Assembly (NCBI GenBank): GCA_036877525.1 | Contig: JAZGTH010000142.1 | Location: forward strand, 372,001 to 436,000 | Direction of reading: 5' to 3' | Length of the DNA: 64,000 nucleotides | From: Chromobotia macracanthus | Taxonomy: Eukaryota; Chordata; Actinopteri; Cypriniformes; Botiidae | Shown here: one piece after another, positions 23,458 to 35,640 of the stretch | How positions within the stretch are numbered: position 1 is the stretch's first letter | Layout: each line of letters starts with the position of its first letter | Notes under the pieces: generated by a model | The model's input: only the letters and a program-made list of their open reading frames with translations | Database searches by the model: none | What the model was told of the DNA's origin: nothing | Made by a program: the position numbers and the translations under genes

Positions 23458-26400
23458 TACATGGGCCGTGCCACAACCATTTGCCAAAATAAACATTGCA
23501 GTGAGCAAATTTTCTGTGGTAACCTTTGGCAGTGGTTCTGATGTTGGTAAGCACATTTAGCCATTGTTACGCAGCTTGAAGTAAGTAAAGTCTTTCAGTC
23601 CATGTAGCTGTGATTGGATGCAGCTCCCCGTAATCCAACTCATTGGCCAATTATAGATAATTTATGAATTTTGACAGATTTCTAAAAATTGCAGCCAAGG
23701 TCTTGTTGCCATCACCTTAACACGACTGAAGGGAGACATGAATATTTTGAGGGTTTTAGGCAAAAAACACATGACAGTTTAGAGTTATGATCAGTTCATG
23801 TTGATTGGAGCTGAGGCTGGAGGTCAGGCAAAATAGTACTCCCTCCAACCTCTCCTATCAGTCCCCAATTACTCCTATATAAACATGAAGCAGGACCTTC
23901 AACATGGACACTTTTAAAAGATACTTTAAGACACATAAGATACTTTTCACTAGGTGCTCACACATCTCTTGTTTGACAATCTCACATCTCTGCTATAACA
24001 AAGAAAACCAGCTTTGACAGCAAGTTCACGTTTGACAGAGGATTTTGTCTCCTGAAGGGCTGGTGTTTGCTACATGTTTGTTGAGGTTATAGGAGGACAA
24101 GAAGTACATCAGACTGCAGTCTGTGCAACTATATGAGAGAAATTTTAAAATGTGAGAGATTTTAAACCCTGTTTATAGGCAGCAACTCCACATTTCCAAC
24201 AAAAAAAGCTCATCAATGAAAACTCAACAGCTGATTATAATAGAGTAACATTACCAGTTAGAACACACCAGTTAAAACACAAAAAGAACATTCCTAAGTT
24301 CATGCATTAATTATTAGACATACATGGTTTTTGTGAGCATAGTAGTAAAGAATAGTAAAGAATAAGAAGAGCAAATCTGCTCTATACAATATAATTATTA
24401 CTAGCTAAAAGGTTTATAAAGGTATATCCAGTTACCCATGGCACAGTATGTCACACCATAATCTATACCCATCAAATACTCATTATGAAACAATAGACTG
24501 AAATTGATTCCCAAGGGTTTACTGGAAGGGAAATACTGAAGTAAAATCAGCCTGAAAATCCTGCAGTCTGAGCCCAGCTTTAGGCCTCACCATAACCTAT
24601 GGTTAATAAAGGCTCAGGGCGTAGTCCAAAATCAGCTTGCTCATTGCACTCAGTGAAGTTGTCTTTAAATACACCCTCAACAGGCTGTAACAATTCATCT
24701 ACAGGCCACAAACAAGCACTAGTGCCCATGCTAAACAGTCTATTATATGCCCAAATAAAAGTTCTCCTGCAATGCAGTTTCATACATTGGTACACGTACA
24801 ACAAGTATGCATATAATTGCAGGAAAGGGGGAACACATGAAAGATGAAAACTGGGCTTTTGCGAGCAAGCAAATGAAGGACATGATGATTGATGAGGTGT
24901 AGCATGTCCTACTGAGGCCACTTCACTCCAAATATGGGGAGTGGTGTGTGGGAATAGGAAGGAGGGGGTGAAGTCAGAGACAGTAAAACAGGAGGCAGCA
25001 GTATAATGACAAATAAAGACCAGTCTGAAAATACTACACCAGATTACAGCCCCCACGGGAGCAGATAAAATCTAATAAAAAAGTGCACTAATGCATAAAG
25101 CCCTAATAAGTATTCCTTTCACAATTTTACAGGATGTAGCAACTTTACGAGACACTGGTACAACCTCAACATACCGCTCCATACTGCTAAGTTTCTTGAA
25201 ATCTGTTCAGTTGAGTTTTTGGAAACAATGGCTGCATATAACATGGCCTAAATATGAACGACAAGTCAAGCATCAACATTTCAACATTTACCAACAGTAA
25301 CTTAAACGGCATCTAAGGCATTAAACACAGTTAATCTTAAATGCAGCCAACTCCTGTTTGTATGCTTTACTAAACGGCAGCATCTTACTTGATTTGTAAA
25401 TGTCAACTAGCGAGTTTGAAAATTAAAACATTAGAATGAAGACCAAACCTCAATTAAACTTTGACCCTATTTACTGAATGACTGAAATGCATAGGCAGTC
25501 TACTTTGTCCAGCACATTTAAAAAGACGTCTCAACAAACTGAAGTGAAGTGGCTGACGAGGGAAACAAGAGGAAATTAGCTACCAGGGTCTGTGCTCTGT
25601 TAAGGTTAAGCAATTGTGATTGGGTGGGGGTGAGGAGAGTGGGTGGGGTTTAGGAAAGGTGTATAGCCAATTATATAGTCAATCTCAAAGAGAATGTAAA
25701 AGTAGCTCTTGTTTAATTGTTTAAAGGATTGTTTAATGTGACATTGTTCAGTTGTGCTATACAGTATTGATGATTGTAATTCATGTGTTAATATATTGGA
25801 TAGAATATTAAACTCACAATCGTCTAAGTAAACCATAAATCGATAAACCATATTAGTCTTATCACATGGAATGATTTTAAAATAATTATTTTACTTTACT
25901 AATAGCTTTAGCCAATGTTGCCATTTGCCAGGTGGCTGAACTCCTATTTATGATGTTATTCCTGCGGGTGAAGTTTATTTTAAAAATGCTTATGAAAAGC
26001 TACATTACTTTCCTTTTCGGCTATCTTTCTATTTCTGTATTACTGTAAACATGAAACTGAGGGATGAGTCTAAATAATTTGAACAATGTTTCTGGTTGAT
26101 AATAGTTATAGCATATTTGTTTTTTATATTTTCTTTTGTATTTATAAGACAATATAAAGATTGTTAAACTATAATCATGTACTTCGTGTTATAGGAAACA
26201 CATGAACCCAGTGCCAACAGCAAGTGGTTGGTGTGAAGCACAGTGTTATTACAGTATTACAGAGTGTTGTGTTCTCTGAGGTAGCCAGTGAAGAAAATGG
26301 CCTTCAGAATTGCCAAACAACACCATGTTTCAGCGAGTGTCTCAACCAAACTCAGTCAGTGAGGTCTGCTTCATTCTTGCAAACTTTGACAGTCCTTACT

Positions 26401-26460
26401 GATTTCAAACACAGACTTGGAAGAGGGGGGGTTAATGCAACATTTCACAATTACTTAGTG
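23458..26460. other. Mostly unique non-coding DNA
   Basis: No gene recognised. A 158-codon minus-strand ORF (24580-25056) has no recognisable domain. The region around it is of high complexity and includes a perfect CArG box at 24928-24937. AACAATGG, a SOX consensus, occurs near 25225. Confidence 0.4.
24928..24937. promoter_or_regulatory. Perfect CArG box (SRF/MEF2-type site)
   Basis: CCAAATATGG matches CC(A/T)6GG exactly. It sits in a non-repetitive block (about 24580-25060). A 10-bp match can arise by chance in 64 kb of AT-rich DNA, so function is unproven. Confidence 0.3.
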
Positions 26461-26758
26461 CTACACTGTAAAAAAAACTTTGCTGCCTTAAATTTTTAAG
26501 TTTAATCAATTTGGCTATACAAGTCATTTCTGTCATGGAACACTGGGCTCCACCTCCAGTCAGTGATCTCACTTCAATGTAATATTTTAAATCCTGACTG
26601 GTATAACTTAAAAATAATAGGTTAAGCAATTTATCAACTATTTCTTTTAAGTTACAGCAACTCTAGACCAGTCAAAATTACAAGAGTAAGTTGAAATGAC
26701 CTGTGCAGTTAAATTGATTAAACTTAATTTAAGGCAGCAACGTTGTTTTACAGTGTAG
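26461..26758. mobile_element. MITE with long terminal inverted repeats
   Basis: The left end CTACACTGTAAAAAAAACTT, then TGCTGCCTTAAAT and AAGTTTAATCAATTT, is mirrored at the right end by AAATTGATTAAACTTAATTT, then AAGGCAGCAACG and TTTTACAGTGTAG. The element is 298 bp and has no coding capacity. CACTGTAAAA ends flanked by TA are typical of a widespread fish MITE class. If the repeat begins at CACTG, TA flanks both sides. Confidence 0.8.
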
Positions 26759-28230
26759 TTTAGTTTTCTTAAGACACTAAGTGTAATGCAGTCGTAATTG
26801 CCTGTACTAAGTAGCTCAGTATGGCTGAGTAATTAGCTGAAGTACAGCAGCCCACTCACTCAAATGGGGAATAAATCTCTTTGAATGGACCCACTTGGCC
26901 TCTTGACTCCAGTTTAAATCTGAGCAAGGAGGGTGTTAGTGGAGGTGCTGAAAGAGAATGTAAGAGTGAAGGAGTGGGCAGTAGAACTTAAAATCTACCA
27001 TTTCCCAAAGATTGTAGATTCTCAGAGAAAAATTTTATAAAATGTTTTTTAAATTAAGTATCACCTCTATTTATCACCTACTATTTATCTATTCTTTAAA
27101 ATAAATAAAAAAGACACAAGCAAGTCTGCTGTTACCATACAGAGCTATAGCAACACTCATCTTTTGGTTTTAGAACAATTTGCTGGCAGAACAGAGCGCA
27201 GTTTGAGACGTTAAGGGTACACATACACAGTGCCCTGCAGTGGCCCCTACACAGTGTTCACTGCTGTCTATACCCTCAAAATGGTATATGTGTAAAAATC
27301 CACCATTTACAATGTGTTATTTTTTCACTGCAGTGTTGAGAGCTGGCTGTGGTTGTGTCGGATGTCTCAACATATGCAAATCACTGCTGCATTCAGCTTG
27401 GGCTTAATGTGCAGTGTGGGGGGCTGATACACTCTATTTTCCAAGGTTGCATTGCATGCATTTATGAGAGATTACAAATAATGTATAAATGTCACATGTT
27501 AAAAGTTAACAGTAATATAAAAATAAACTGATCTGGGTGAAAATGTGTATGCATGATCCAATAACTTATAATTGGATATCTGGCACAGATGATGCATAGG
27601 AAAAACTAGACAAGGGGGATTAATGACATCACTCCCCTCTGACGCTCTGCTGAAGCCCATCCTGACTTAGTCTGCAGCTCTTTGACAAGACCAGCTCAGT
27701 ATTCGGAAAAGCTTAAAAATCTGAAAACTATGTTTGAGAAGTGTGTTATGAGAAAACGTACACAGCACATCCACAAGATAGCATATTCACAAACCGTTTT
27801 GTATTCATATTGTCCATGTATGTAAATGTCAGTGGTGTGTCACAGAATTCAGGGGATTTTGGATTGTCAGATAACCATTAATTTTATGATTTTCATAAAG
27901 TCATCTTTATTTTGAGCTTTACACAATACAGATTTTCAAAACAGTATTACAATTACATTTATTAATATGAAAGTAAAGTGAATACAGCATTGTCATTGTA
28001 GCAGAGAATTCATCTCAATGTCAGCGACTTAATGCTAAAATAAATCTTTGAACACAGTGCTTCCAGTCTGGTTTCTGACGGACTCCCTAATGAGAATCAT
28101 CCAAAATGTGTGGTGCTGGGGACAAGGTTGAACCACATGCTGTAACTCGAATTAAGTCACACTGTAGTTTCAAATGTGATCCAAATGCATGTATGTAAAA
28201 TGTAAAATTAATAAATAAGAGCTGTAAAGC
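26759..28230. other. Non-coding spacer
   Basis: No gene or named repeat recognised. Short ORFs only. Confidence 0.5.
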
Positions 28231-29069
28231 TGGGGTTCCCTTTCTGTCACTCACTTGACATTGTGTTGCTGTAGTGACACAAGGGTGCTTCTTATCATAA
28301 AATGCCAATGAGAAATGGCCTTGAAAAAAGCGGGAATTGGCGAGTGGGATTTGCATGACAATCTCCTCCCCTGGATATCTGGGTATAATAGGGAGATGCC
28401 GTGCACCACTTATTCAGATTCTGTGTATGCTCTCACCTGCTCTGCTTCATTCAGCCTGTACGCTGTGGTATTCCATGGCACAGATCAGTGGTCTTCATTT
28501 TCTTCCCATGCACAGGTAAATGTAGGGAGTCCCTTTAAAAGAGCAGTACTCACTGATAGTGTCTTAAGATGTTTTCTCCATGCTTGTATTTAAACAAATA
28601 GTGAATTTCCTCAAAGAGCACAACTTATGGTCTTTTTAAAGACATTTTTCTATGCATGCATGGGCATGATATGGCACCTGAGGCCAAAGGCCATATTCCA
28701 TGTCTTGCCCTTGGATGGGACACAGGGGAACTAGGTGGTTGCCACCGGTGGAACCATCACTTAGGCTAGAGCACCTCCACCACGCAGCTTTATTTCTCAT
28801 ATACCTCATCTCGACTACATGCCCCACAACATTGTTTAGGGGCCAAGTGTTGAGCCTGCAGGCCCTTAAAGTCAGAGGAGCACACAGCTTTCTTCCTGCT
28901 GTGTCCACTATGCACTTTGCGTATTTACCTGGACTACATAGAAGAATTTAGTAGGTCTGAGCAGCTCTTTGCCTGCTTTGGAGGTCAGCAGAAGGGGAAG
29001 ACTGTCTCCAAACAGATCTTTTGCGTCATAGATGCCATTCTTTGAACCTACCGATCGTGGGATGTGCCA

Positions 29070-29638
29070 TCTCACTTAGAGGTCACATTCTGCTAAAAAT
29101 AACCTCCTCTTGGAGGTTTGTTTATTTATTAGTTCCTTGTATTTTTGTTTTGTCTGTGTTGCTTATTATTATCATTATTATTTTCTGTTTTTGTTTGCTT
29201 TGGATACTTAAGCCTGTTGGAAAAGAAATACCCCGTTACCACTCATGATAATCATTACCACTCATGACTCCAAGAGTTGGTTGAAGGAGCTCAGTGGTTT
29301 GAATACATTGTGGTGCCTGATTGGAGTAGAGTAGGGGCTCCCAGGTTTAGGTTTGTTTTCTTGTAATTGGTTTAGTTTGTTCCTTCTTTATTTTATTTTT
29401 ACTCTGGTTAATTGTTTGTTTTTCCTTCTTATTTTTAGGAGCCAGGGTGACCCAGAGAGGGGGCAGGCTAGCTATTCTTTTGGTGTTGGAGTGGATTCCC
29501 ATTTTCCTTATTTCTTTGTAGTGGATTTACTAGTGTAAGTGTGAAATTTCGTGCACTTGTGGTTATTATTATGGATCATTGAAGGCCCAGCCTCTAGCCT
29601 GCCTTACTACTGGGAAGCCCAAAATCCTTGGTTACGTA
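29070..29638. other. Unassigned segment inside the DIRS-like element
   Basis: T-rich on the plus strand, with GGTTTGTTTTCTTGTAATTGG and an AGGAGCCAGGGTGACCCAGAG segment near 29437. It does not resemble DIRS coding sequence and ends at the Tc1 terminal repeat. It may be a further insertion or the element's own non-coding part. Confidence 0.4.
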
Positions 29639-30895
29639 CAGTTAGGCCCAGAAATATTTGGGCACTGACGCAAGTTGTTATTTTAGCAGTTTACCAAAAC
29701 ATATTTAAAATACAGTTATATAATTAAAATGGGCTTAAAGTGCAGACTCTCTGCTGTAATTTGATGGTAATTTTGGAAGAAGGGTTTAGGAATTACAGCT
29801 CCTTAATATGTAGCTGCCTCTTTTTCAAGGAACCAAAAGTAATTGGACAAATGCCTAAAAAGCTATTTCATGGGCTGTTCCCTCATTAATCCATCATCAA
29901 TTGAGCAGAAAAAAAACCTGGAATCAAAAATTGATTCCAGGTGTGGCATTTCTGTTTGGAAGCTGTTGCTGTGAATCCTAACATGCGGTCAAAAGAACTC
30001 TCAATGGAAGTGAAACACACCATCGTTAGGATGAAAAAACAGAAGAAATCCATCAGAGAGATAGCAGAAATGTTAGGAGTGTCCAAATAAACAGTTTGGT
30101 ACATTCTGAGAAAAAAGAGCGCACTGGTGAGCTCTGGAACTTAAAAAGGCCTCGGCCTTCCTACGGAAGACAACAGTGGTGGATGATCGCAGGATCCCTT
30201 CCATGGTGAAGAAAAACCCCTTCACAACATCCTCTGAAGTGAAGAACACTCTGCAGGAAGTAGGTGTATCAGTATCTAAGTTTACCATAAAGAGAAGACT
30301 ATACAGAGGGTAGACTATACAGAGCAAATACAGAGGGTTCACCACAAGGTGCAAACCATTAATCAGCCTCAAAAATAGAAATGCCAGATTAGACTTTGCC
30401 AAAAAACACATTTAAAGAAGCTGGCCCAGTACTGGAACAGCATTCTTTGGACAGATGAAACTAAGATCAACCTCTAACAGAATGAAAAAGTATGGAGAAG
30501 GCTTGTAACAGCTCATGATCCAAAGCGCACCACAACCCCAAACATAGTGGAGGCAGTGTGATGACATGGGCATGCATGGCTTCCAATGGCACTGGGTCAC
30601 TAGTGTTTGTTGATGATGTGACAGAAGACAGAAGCAGCCGGATTAATTCTAAAGTGTAGGGATATACCTTCTGCTCAGATTCAGCCAAATGCTGAAAAGC
30701 TGATTGGACAGTGCTTGAAAAGTACAGATGGACAATGACCCAAAACATACTGCAAAAGCAACCCAGGAGTTTTTTAGGGCAAAGAAGTGGAATATTCTGC
30801 AATGACCAAGTCAATCACCAGATCTCAACCCAATTGAGCATGCATTTCATTTGACAAAACTTAAGGCAGAAAGACCCACAAACAATGATTCTCCC
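29639..30895 (+). mobile_element. Tc1-like DNA transposon with decayed transposase
   Basis: The element starts at CAGTTAGGCCCAGAAATATT right after TA (29637-29638), a known fish Tc1 terminus. A transposase reading frame begins at ATG 29983: the first 35 residues include SIREIAEMLGVSK, the helix-turn-helix, then a stop. Later blocks can still be seen in shifting frames: ILWTDETKINL (first catalytic Asp, near 30445), a decayed second Asp block (about 30727) and LNPIEHAFH-like sequence (about 30825, third catalytic residue region). The 3' terminal repeat is absent, so the copy is 3'-truncated. Multiple stops and frameshifts make it non-functional. Confidence 0.8.
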
Positions 30896-31562
30896 GATAG
30901 TTTCCCGCTTGTAGGCATAATCTGAAGTCTGTCTATTTCCACATAATTTCCCCTTAGTTAGGTTCTTTCTTGAAGCAGACCAGCAGACTCATTTTGCAAT
31001 GACTTTCTAGAAGCTTTATATTCCGTCCCTTTGGTATGGTTAGCTGCCTATTCAGTGTGTTATGGGTTCATTGCATTCAGTGGGTTTTGGACTCAGTGAT
31101 AACTTGCTCAGGGACACTATGCTTGCTGGCAGCTGCACCACTTGAGTCTGTAACATAGTTCAGCAGTTGTGGCAATTAGTATAGGGACACCTAGTGTCAC
31201 TACATCAGTACAACATTGAGTGAGAAACAGAAAAGGAATGTCTCTGTTATGTATGTAACTTCCGTTCCCTGATTGGGGGAACAAGACATTGTGTCCCTCC
31301 TGCCACAACGCTGAACAGACTGCTGAGGGCCGGATATGTCTCGCCTGTTCAGCACAAACCTAAATGAGTTGTGCATGCCATCTCCTTTTATATCCAGATA
31401 TACCCAGGTCGGAGATTGGCATGCATATCCCAGTCGCCAATTGGCACTTTATTTTTAAGGCCAATTCTCATTGGCATTTTCTGATAAGAAGCAGAGTGAT
31501 CAATCTCCCAAGGTGAAACTCCTAGTGTCACTACACTGACACAAGAGTGTAGTGTACTGTAC

Positions 31563-32038
31563 TGTTACAGAGGTCTCTGCCCCGCCTCCTCCGCACCATC
31601 AAAGGGAACCGTCACCAGAATATTAACCAGTTTCATTTGAACTACAATTCCCATAATGCCACTTACCTGGGATTGACTACTTCCTGTCCAGCTGTTCCCA
31701 ATTAGCTCCTCTATTTAAACACCAAATGAACTGTGCTTCATTGCGAAGTCTTGTTTTGCCCCAGCTACAATTCTGAGCATTTATAACTGTGTTTTGGATT
31801 ACTTGTGTTTGACCTGGATTGTTTATACCGTCTCTGCCTGTTTGCTGCCTGCCCCAATTATTGGATTTCTCTTTTGGATTTTTGTGATTGTTTGCTGCCT
31901 GCCTCGACCCTTGCCTGTTTCTTGTTTTGCCTTTGCCTTGCCCTTGTTAATCCTGTGTGCTGTTATTTCGACCCTGCCTGTCTTACGATTCTAATAAATG
32001 CTGCAAATGGATCCCCGTATGACTGGTTCATCATTACA
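31563..32038 (+). mobile_element. 5' LTR of a Ty3/gypsy retrotransposon
   Basis: Begins TGTTACAGAGG and ends CATCATTACA. It contains AACTACAATTCCCATAATGC and TGGGATTGACTACTTCCTG, shared in inverted orientation with LTR copies at 11517, 54661 and, more loosely, 3667. CTATTTAAAC near 31711 is TATA-like and AATAAA near 31994 can serve as polyadenylation signal. It abuts the DIRS-like element directly on its left. Confidence 0.75.
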
Positions 32039-33715
32039 GAAGACTTTGCCAAACAACAATCCAGCAGTGATCACTCAGTTATCCACTGAGTTATCCAATC
32101 AAGCAACCCAGCTGGCAGCACACCATCACCAGCTGAATCAATTAACCACACTGACTGAGGAGCTGGTGAAAACTCTCCAGAATATGCATCAGGTACCTTC
32201 CACGACCACAACTGTTGCTTCAATGAATCCCAGCATCGATTCTTCTGCTCCGTCAGCCGTAATCAGTCCACGCTTAGCTCTACCTGAGAAATTCGACGAC
32301 AGGTATTCGAACATCCCAATGGAGGGAAAAGTCCCGGAGAACAGCTCTTGTCTCTATCTCAAGGAGGACGATCAGCAGCAGAGTACGCTCTTACTTTCCA
32401 AACACTTGCTGCTCAAACGGATTGGGTTGAGGACACGCTGAAGCTTCAGTTCCGGAGGGGCCTATGTCAGGACCTCCAGTCTGGACTGGCCTGCCGTGAT
32501 GAGGGGAGAAATCTGTCTTGCTATATAGAGCTCGCAATCCAAATAGATAAACAGATTGCGTATCTGGTCCACATATGCAAGGGGGACGAATGGAAGACAG
32601 TGTTCTCAACCATCAGTGGCACTATGAGTACCTCGTTATGCCTTTCAGTCTGGCCCATCAGTTTTCCAATTCTTAATGAATGATGTATTCAGGGACATGC
32701 TTGAGAAATGGGTAATAATCTATATTGACGACATCCTGATTTTCTCCAATACCCTGGAGAAACACGTGCAACATGTGAGAGCTGTCTTTAAATGCCTAAT
32801 ACAGCATCAACTTTACGCTAAGGAAGAGAAATGTGAGTTCCATTGCACTAGCACTTCATTTCTGGGATACATAATCATTCGAGAAGGGGTTACCATGGAT
32901 GAACCCAAAGTGAGCGCTGTCTCTGAGTGGCCACGACCTCGTACAGTCAAAGAGCTTCAACGTTTTCTGGGATTTGACAATTTTTATAGGAGGTTCATCA
33001 GAGGATTTAGTTCAGTTTTTTGCTTAGTTAATGCACCTTTGACAGCATTAACTAAGCAAAAAACAAGCAAAAATAATCTGGTCCCCTGAAGTTTAAGCTG
33101 CTTTCGAAGATCTCAAGTCCTGGTTTACTACTGCCCCCATTCTTCATCATCCTGATCCTGAGAAACCCTTCATTTCTAGAGGTTGATGCATCTAACACTG
33201 GAGTCGGTGCCATTCTCTCAACGCCATGGTTCACCTCCTAAAATCTTTCCATGTGCCTTCTTTTCCAGGAAGCTAACACCTTCGAAGTGGAACTACAATA
33301 CCTCATAACACAGGTTCATGAAATTCCCAGTTCAGGTCACCCAGGTGTTACCACAATCATACATCTCCTGCTGAACCGGTTTTGGTGGCCCACCTTATCA
33401 CATGATACTACTTCATTTATACAGAATTGCATCACTTGTCAAAGATCCAGAACACCTCAGCAAGTCCCAGCAGGGTTACTACAGCCTCTACCCACACCTC
33501 AACGTCCTTGGTCCCACATTGCCATTGATTTTATAACTGTTCCGCCCAACTCCCAGGGTAACACCACCATGCTTACTATAGTAGACCGTTTCTTCAAGGC
33601 CTGCCATCTTCTAACACTGCCTAAACTCCCATCTGCATTTGAGACTGTTGAACTATTGCTTCTAACCTCGGGCTATCACCCACAATCTAATGGCCAGACC
33701 CCTCTCTGAAATACC
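32039..33715 (+). mobile_element. Internal part of a gypsy retrotransposon with large deletions
   Basis: Gag sequence runs from about 32039 (AVITQLSTEL, then HHHQLNQLTTLTEELVKTLQ) and changes frame near 32350-32440. It then jumps directly into the reverse transcriptase palm near 32580, so protease and the front of the reverse transcriptase are gone. The catalytic VIIYIDDILIFSN block is intact at about 32710-32750, and LQRFLGFDNFYRRFI follows near 32955. RNase H is mostly deleted. The integrase zinc-binding and core start appear at 33300-33705 (HEIPSSGHPG, CITCQRSRTPQQ, HIAIDF), where the core is cut down to the SGYHPQSNGQ end. No 3' LTR is found after 33715. The copy is dead. Confidence 0.8.
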
Positions 33716-35142
33716 ACATTCTTGTATTTTTCTGAATTTTATACACTAGTATGTAGATGACCTTAAATGTACTAAATAAGAAACTAATAGAATAAAAGCA
33801 ACAACACAGTTGTAGGTGAACGCACCTTACCATTACCAATGCGTGTATACATTCTATATACTTTGCATATGATATTTATGTTTTTTGTTTCTCAGTTCTG
33901 CCAAATATCATGGCAGCAAAGAGGGTAAATGTACCTTGATGATCTGTGGGAAAGTGCAGTAAAATCACCAAAATGCACCTATGTGGAGATTATGAGAACT
34001 CTAGAAGCTTAAATACCCATGACCCAGCAACTTGACCAGAAGGTCACAAAGCTCTCTGATAAACCAATGAGTCACCGCGGTTTGCCGACCAGGACTGAAC
34101 CAATACTTAAAACCTCAAATGGTATCAGTAACTTCAATAATTCAATAATAACACACACTTCAATAATAACACACATTAATTCTAGACATCTCTAGACAAT
34201 TTTTACACGAATACGCCAGACAGTAATTTCTCTGAAAGACATTTTTGGCATACTTTGTCAAAATTGTTCCTATCATTGTTTATTTATTACAAAACAAACA
34301 AACCATAAAGCATAATGTTACTTAAGTACTCTGTCCCCTAAGCTTGACTCTACCTAAACGTTAAAGAAACCTTTTTTACATGCATTTTTACAATTTCATT
34401 AAAAAATAGTTGTTTATTAAAATATTTAAACTACAAGGAGAGTTGGGGTGTCTTCACAATATAGCCAATGTCAGGGTTTCCTACGTTGTAAGGTCATTTT
34501 TTCCCGTTATAATAGGTCAAACCAGTATAAACACAAACATGTGAATACACAGGCTTCCAGAGCCATCACTGCTGGGCTGAGCAAATTACAGCTGGCCTCC
34601 CAAATAAACCGACCAATCAGTGAGCAGAAGGTAAAATAGGGTGCAGGGGCTGAGAAGAGGTATAATGTGATCAAGTTTCATTCACTGGTCCTCCAAAGCC
34701 CCCCTGCCTTTCAACAACATAAATCTCCGGATGTCAAGGTAATCATCAGTTGTTTTTAAAATGTTTATTTATATCTTTTGCTTTAGTGTGTCAGTAGGAA
34801 ATATTAATATACATTTCTGAACTTTATTTGCCATTGTGTTTTATCAAGTGTTTTTGCTATCTAGACTCTTTGAAGAATTAAAGAAATTCCCCACTGTAGA
34901 GAAAAAAGAAAACATGAAAGGAAGAACGGAAATATGAGGGAGACTGTGGCCTAGACTTGTGAGAAATGATTTCTCACCTGCCTGCTACTTTCCCTCATAA
35001 GTGCCAGCTTCTACAAACCTGGCAGGAGAGATACACCTGGACCAACCAGCAATGACAAACGGACAGGCACTGTGCCATTTTAACAGTCTCTCCTCTTCCC
35101 CCATCAAACCATCAGGAAACCCAGCCCATAGTTTCTGTCAGA

Positions 35143-35184
35143 ACGCTGTTCCATACTGACAGTACCCTCAGTATGGAACAGCGT
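35143..35184. other. Perfect hairpin: 17-bp arms, 8-base loop
   Basis: ACGCTGTTCCATACTGA (35143-35159) is followed by the loop CAGTACCC and by its exact reverse complement TCAGTATGGAACAGCGT (35168-35184). There are no mismatches. It lies about 3.3 kb upstream of the predicted sox9 transcription start. Flanks do not extend the pairing, so it is shorter than a usual microRNA precursor. Confidence 0.7.
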
Positions 35185-35514
35185 GTGTTGCATGGCCAGA
35201 TCAGAGCACAGCAACACAAGTGCTGACACAGCGTATTTTGTGAATTAACGTTTACAATACTCATCATGGGCCTAATGCCTTAGTAAGGGAAACAATGTTT
35301 TTTACACTTTTCTGCTAGCCCCTGACAAATTTGAGAAATGCCCCATGTCATACAGCTTTGCTTTACTGAAAATCTCATTTGTACAGCTGGAAACATTTGT
35401 AGTGATATGATATTTTGAGAGAAAATGTAGCAAGATTCTCACATTTTTTGAAGAAAAGAGGAGTGATATTTGCTCCTGTTTAAAAATCCATGGATGTTGC
35501 CAGGCCATTTCTAT

Positions 35515-35640
35515 GTGGTTACCAGGGTGTTCAGGGTATTTGAATAGGTTTACTATATGGTTGCTAAAGCGAACCTTGGTTGTCTAGGTGGTTGCTAGTT
35601 CGTAGCAAGGTGGTTATCTCCACAGACTAAAAAAAGTAAA
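35515..35640. repeat. GGTTGCTA-type degenerate repeat
   Basis: Repeated TGGTTACCAGGG, TGGTTGCTAAAG, GTGGTTGCTAGT and GTGGTTATC units. They are the inverse of the TAGCAACC motifs seen at 9.0-9.6 kb and 52.4 kb, so this looks like a dispersed member of the same low-complexity family. Confidence 0.5.

Larger units (their letters stand above)
28231..31562 (+). mobile_element. DIRS-like retrotransposon with inverted termini, broken by nested insertions
   Basis: The left terminus (about 28255-28415, with CTTCTTATCATAAAATGCCA and AATTGGCGAGTGGGATTTGC) is repeated in inverted orientation at 31370-31545 (TTGGCATTTTCTGATAAGAA, CCCAGTCGCCAATTGG). Between them, 28880-29040 encodes a tyrosine recombinase block: YLDYIEEFSRSEQLFACFGG followed by QQKGKTVSKQ. 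The right side also carries GTTCCCTGATTGGGGGAAC (31264-31282), a motif like that of the DIRS copy at 5500. A dead Tc1 element (29639-30895) and an unassigned pyrimidine-rich segment (29070-29638) lie inside. The reverse transcriptase is missing. Inactive. Confidence 0.65.

Noticed and set aside
24580..25056. 158-codon minus-strand ORF
   Set aside because: No recognisable domain or motif, and overlapped by an ORF on the other strand. Chance is likely in high-complexity non-coding DNA.
30073..30814. Overlapping minus-strand ORFs of 112 and 115 codons
   Set aside because: They are antisense shadows of the Tc1 transposase relic, which is recognisable on the plus strand.
35143..35184. A microRNA precursor
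   Set aside because: Arms of 17 bp with no extended pairing are too short, and I recognise no known mature sequence.
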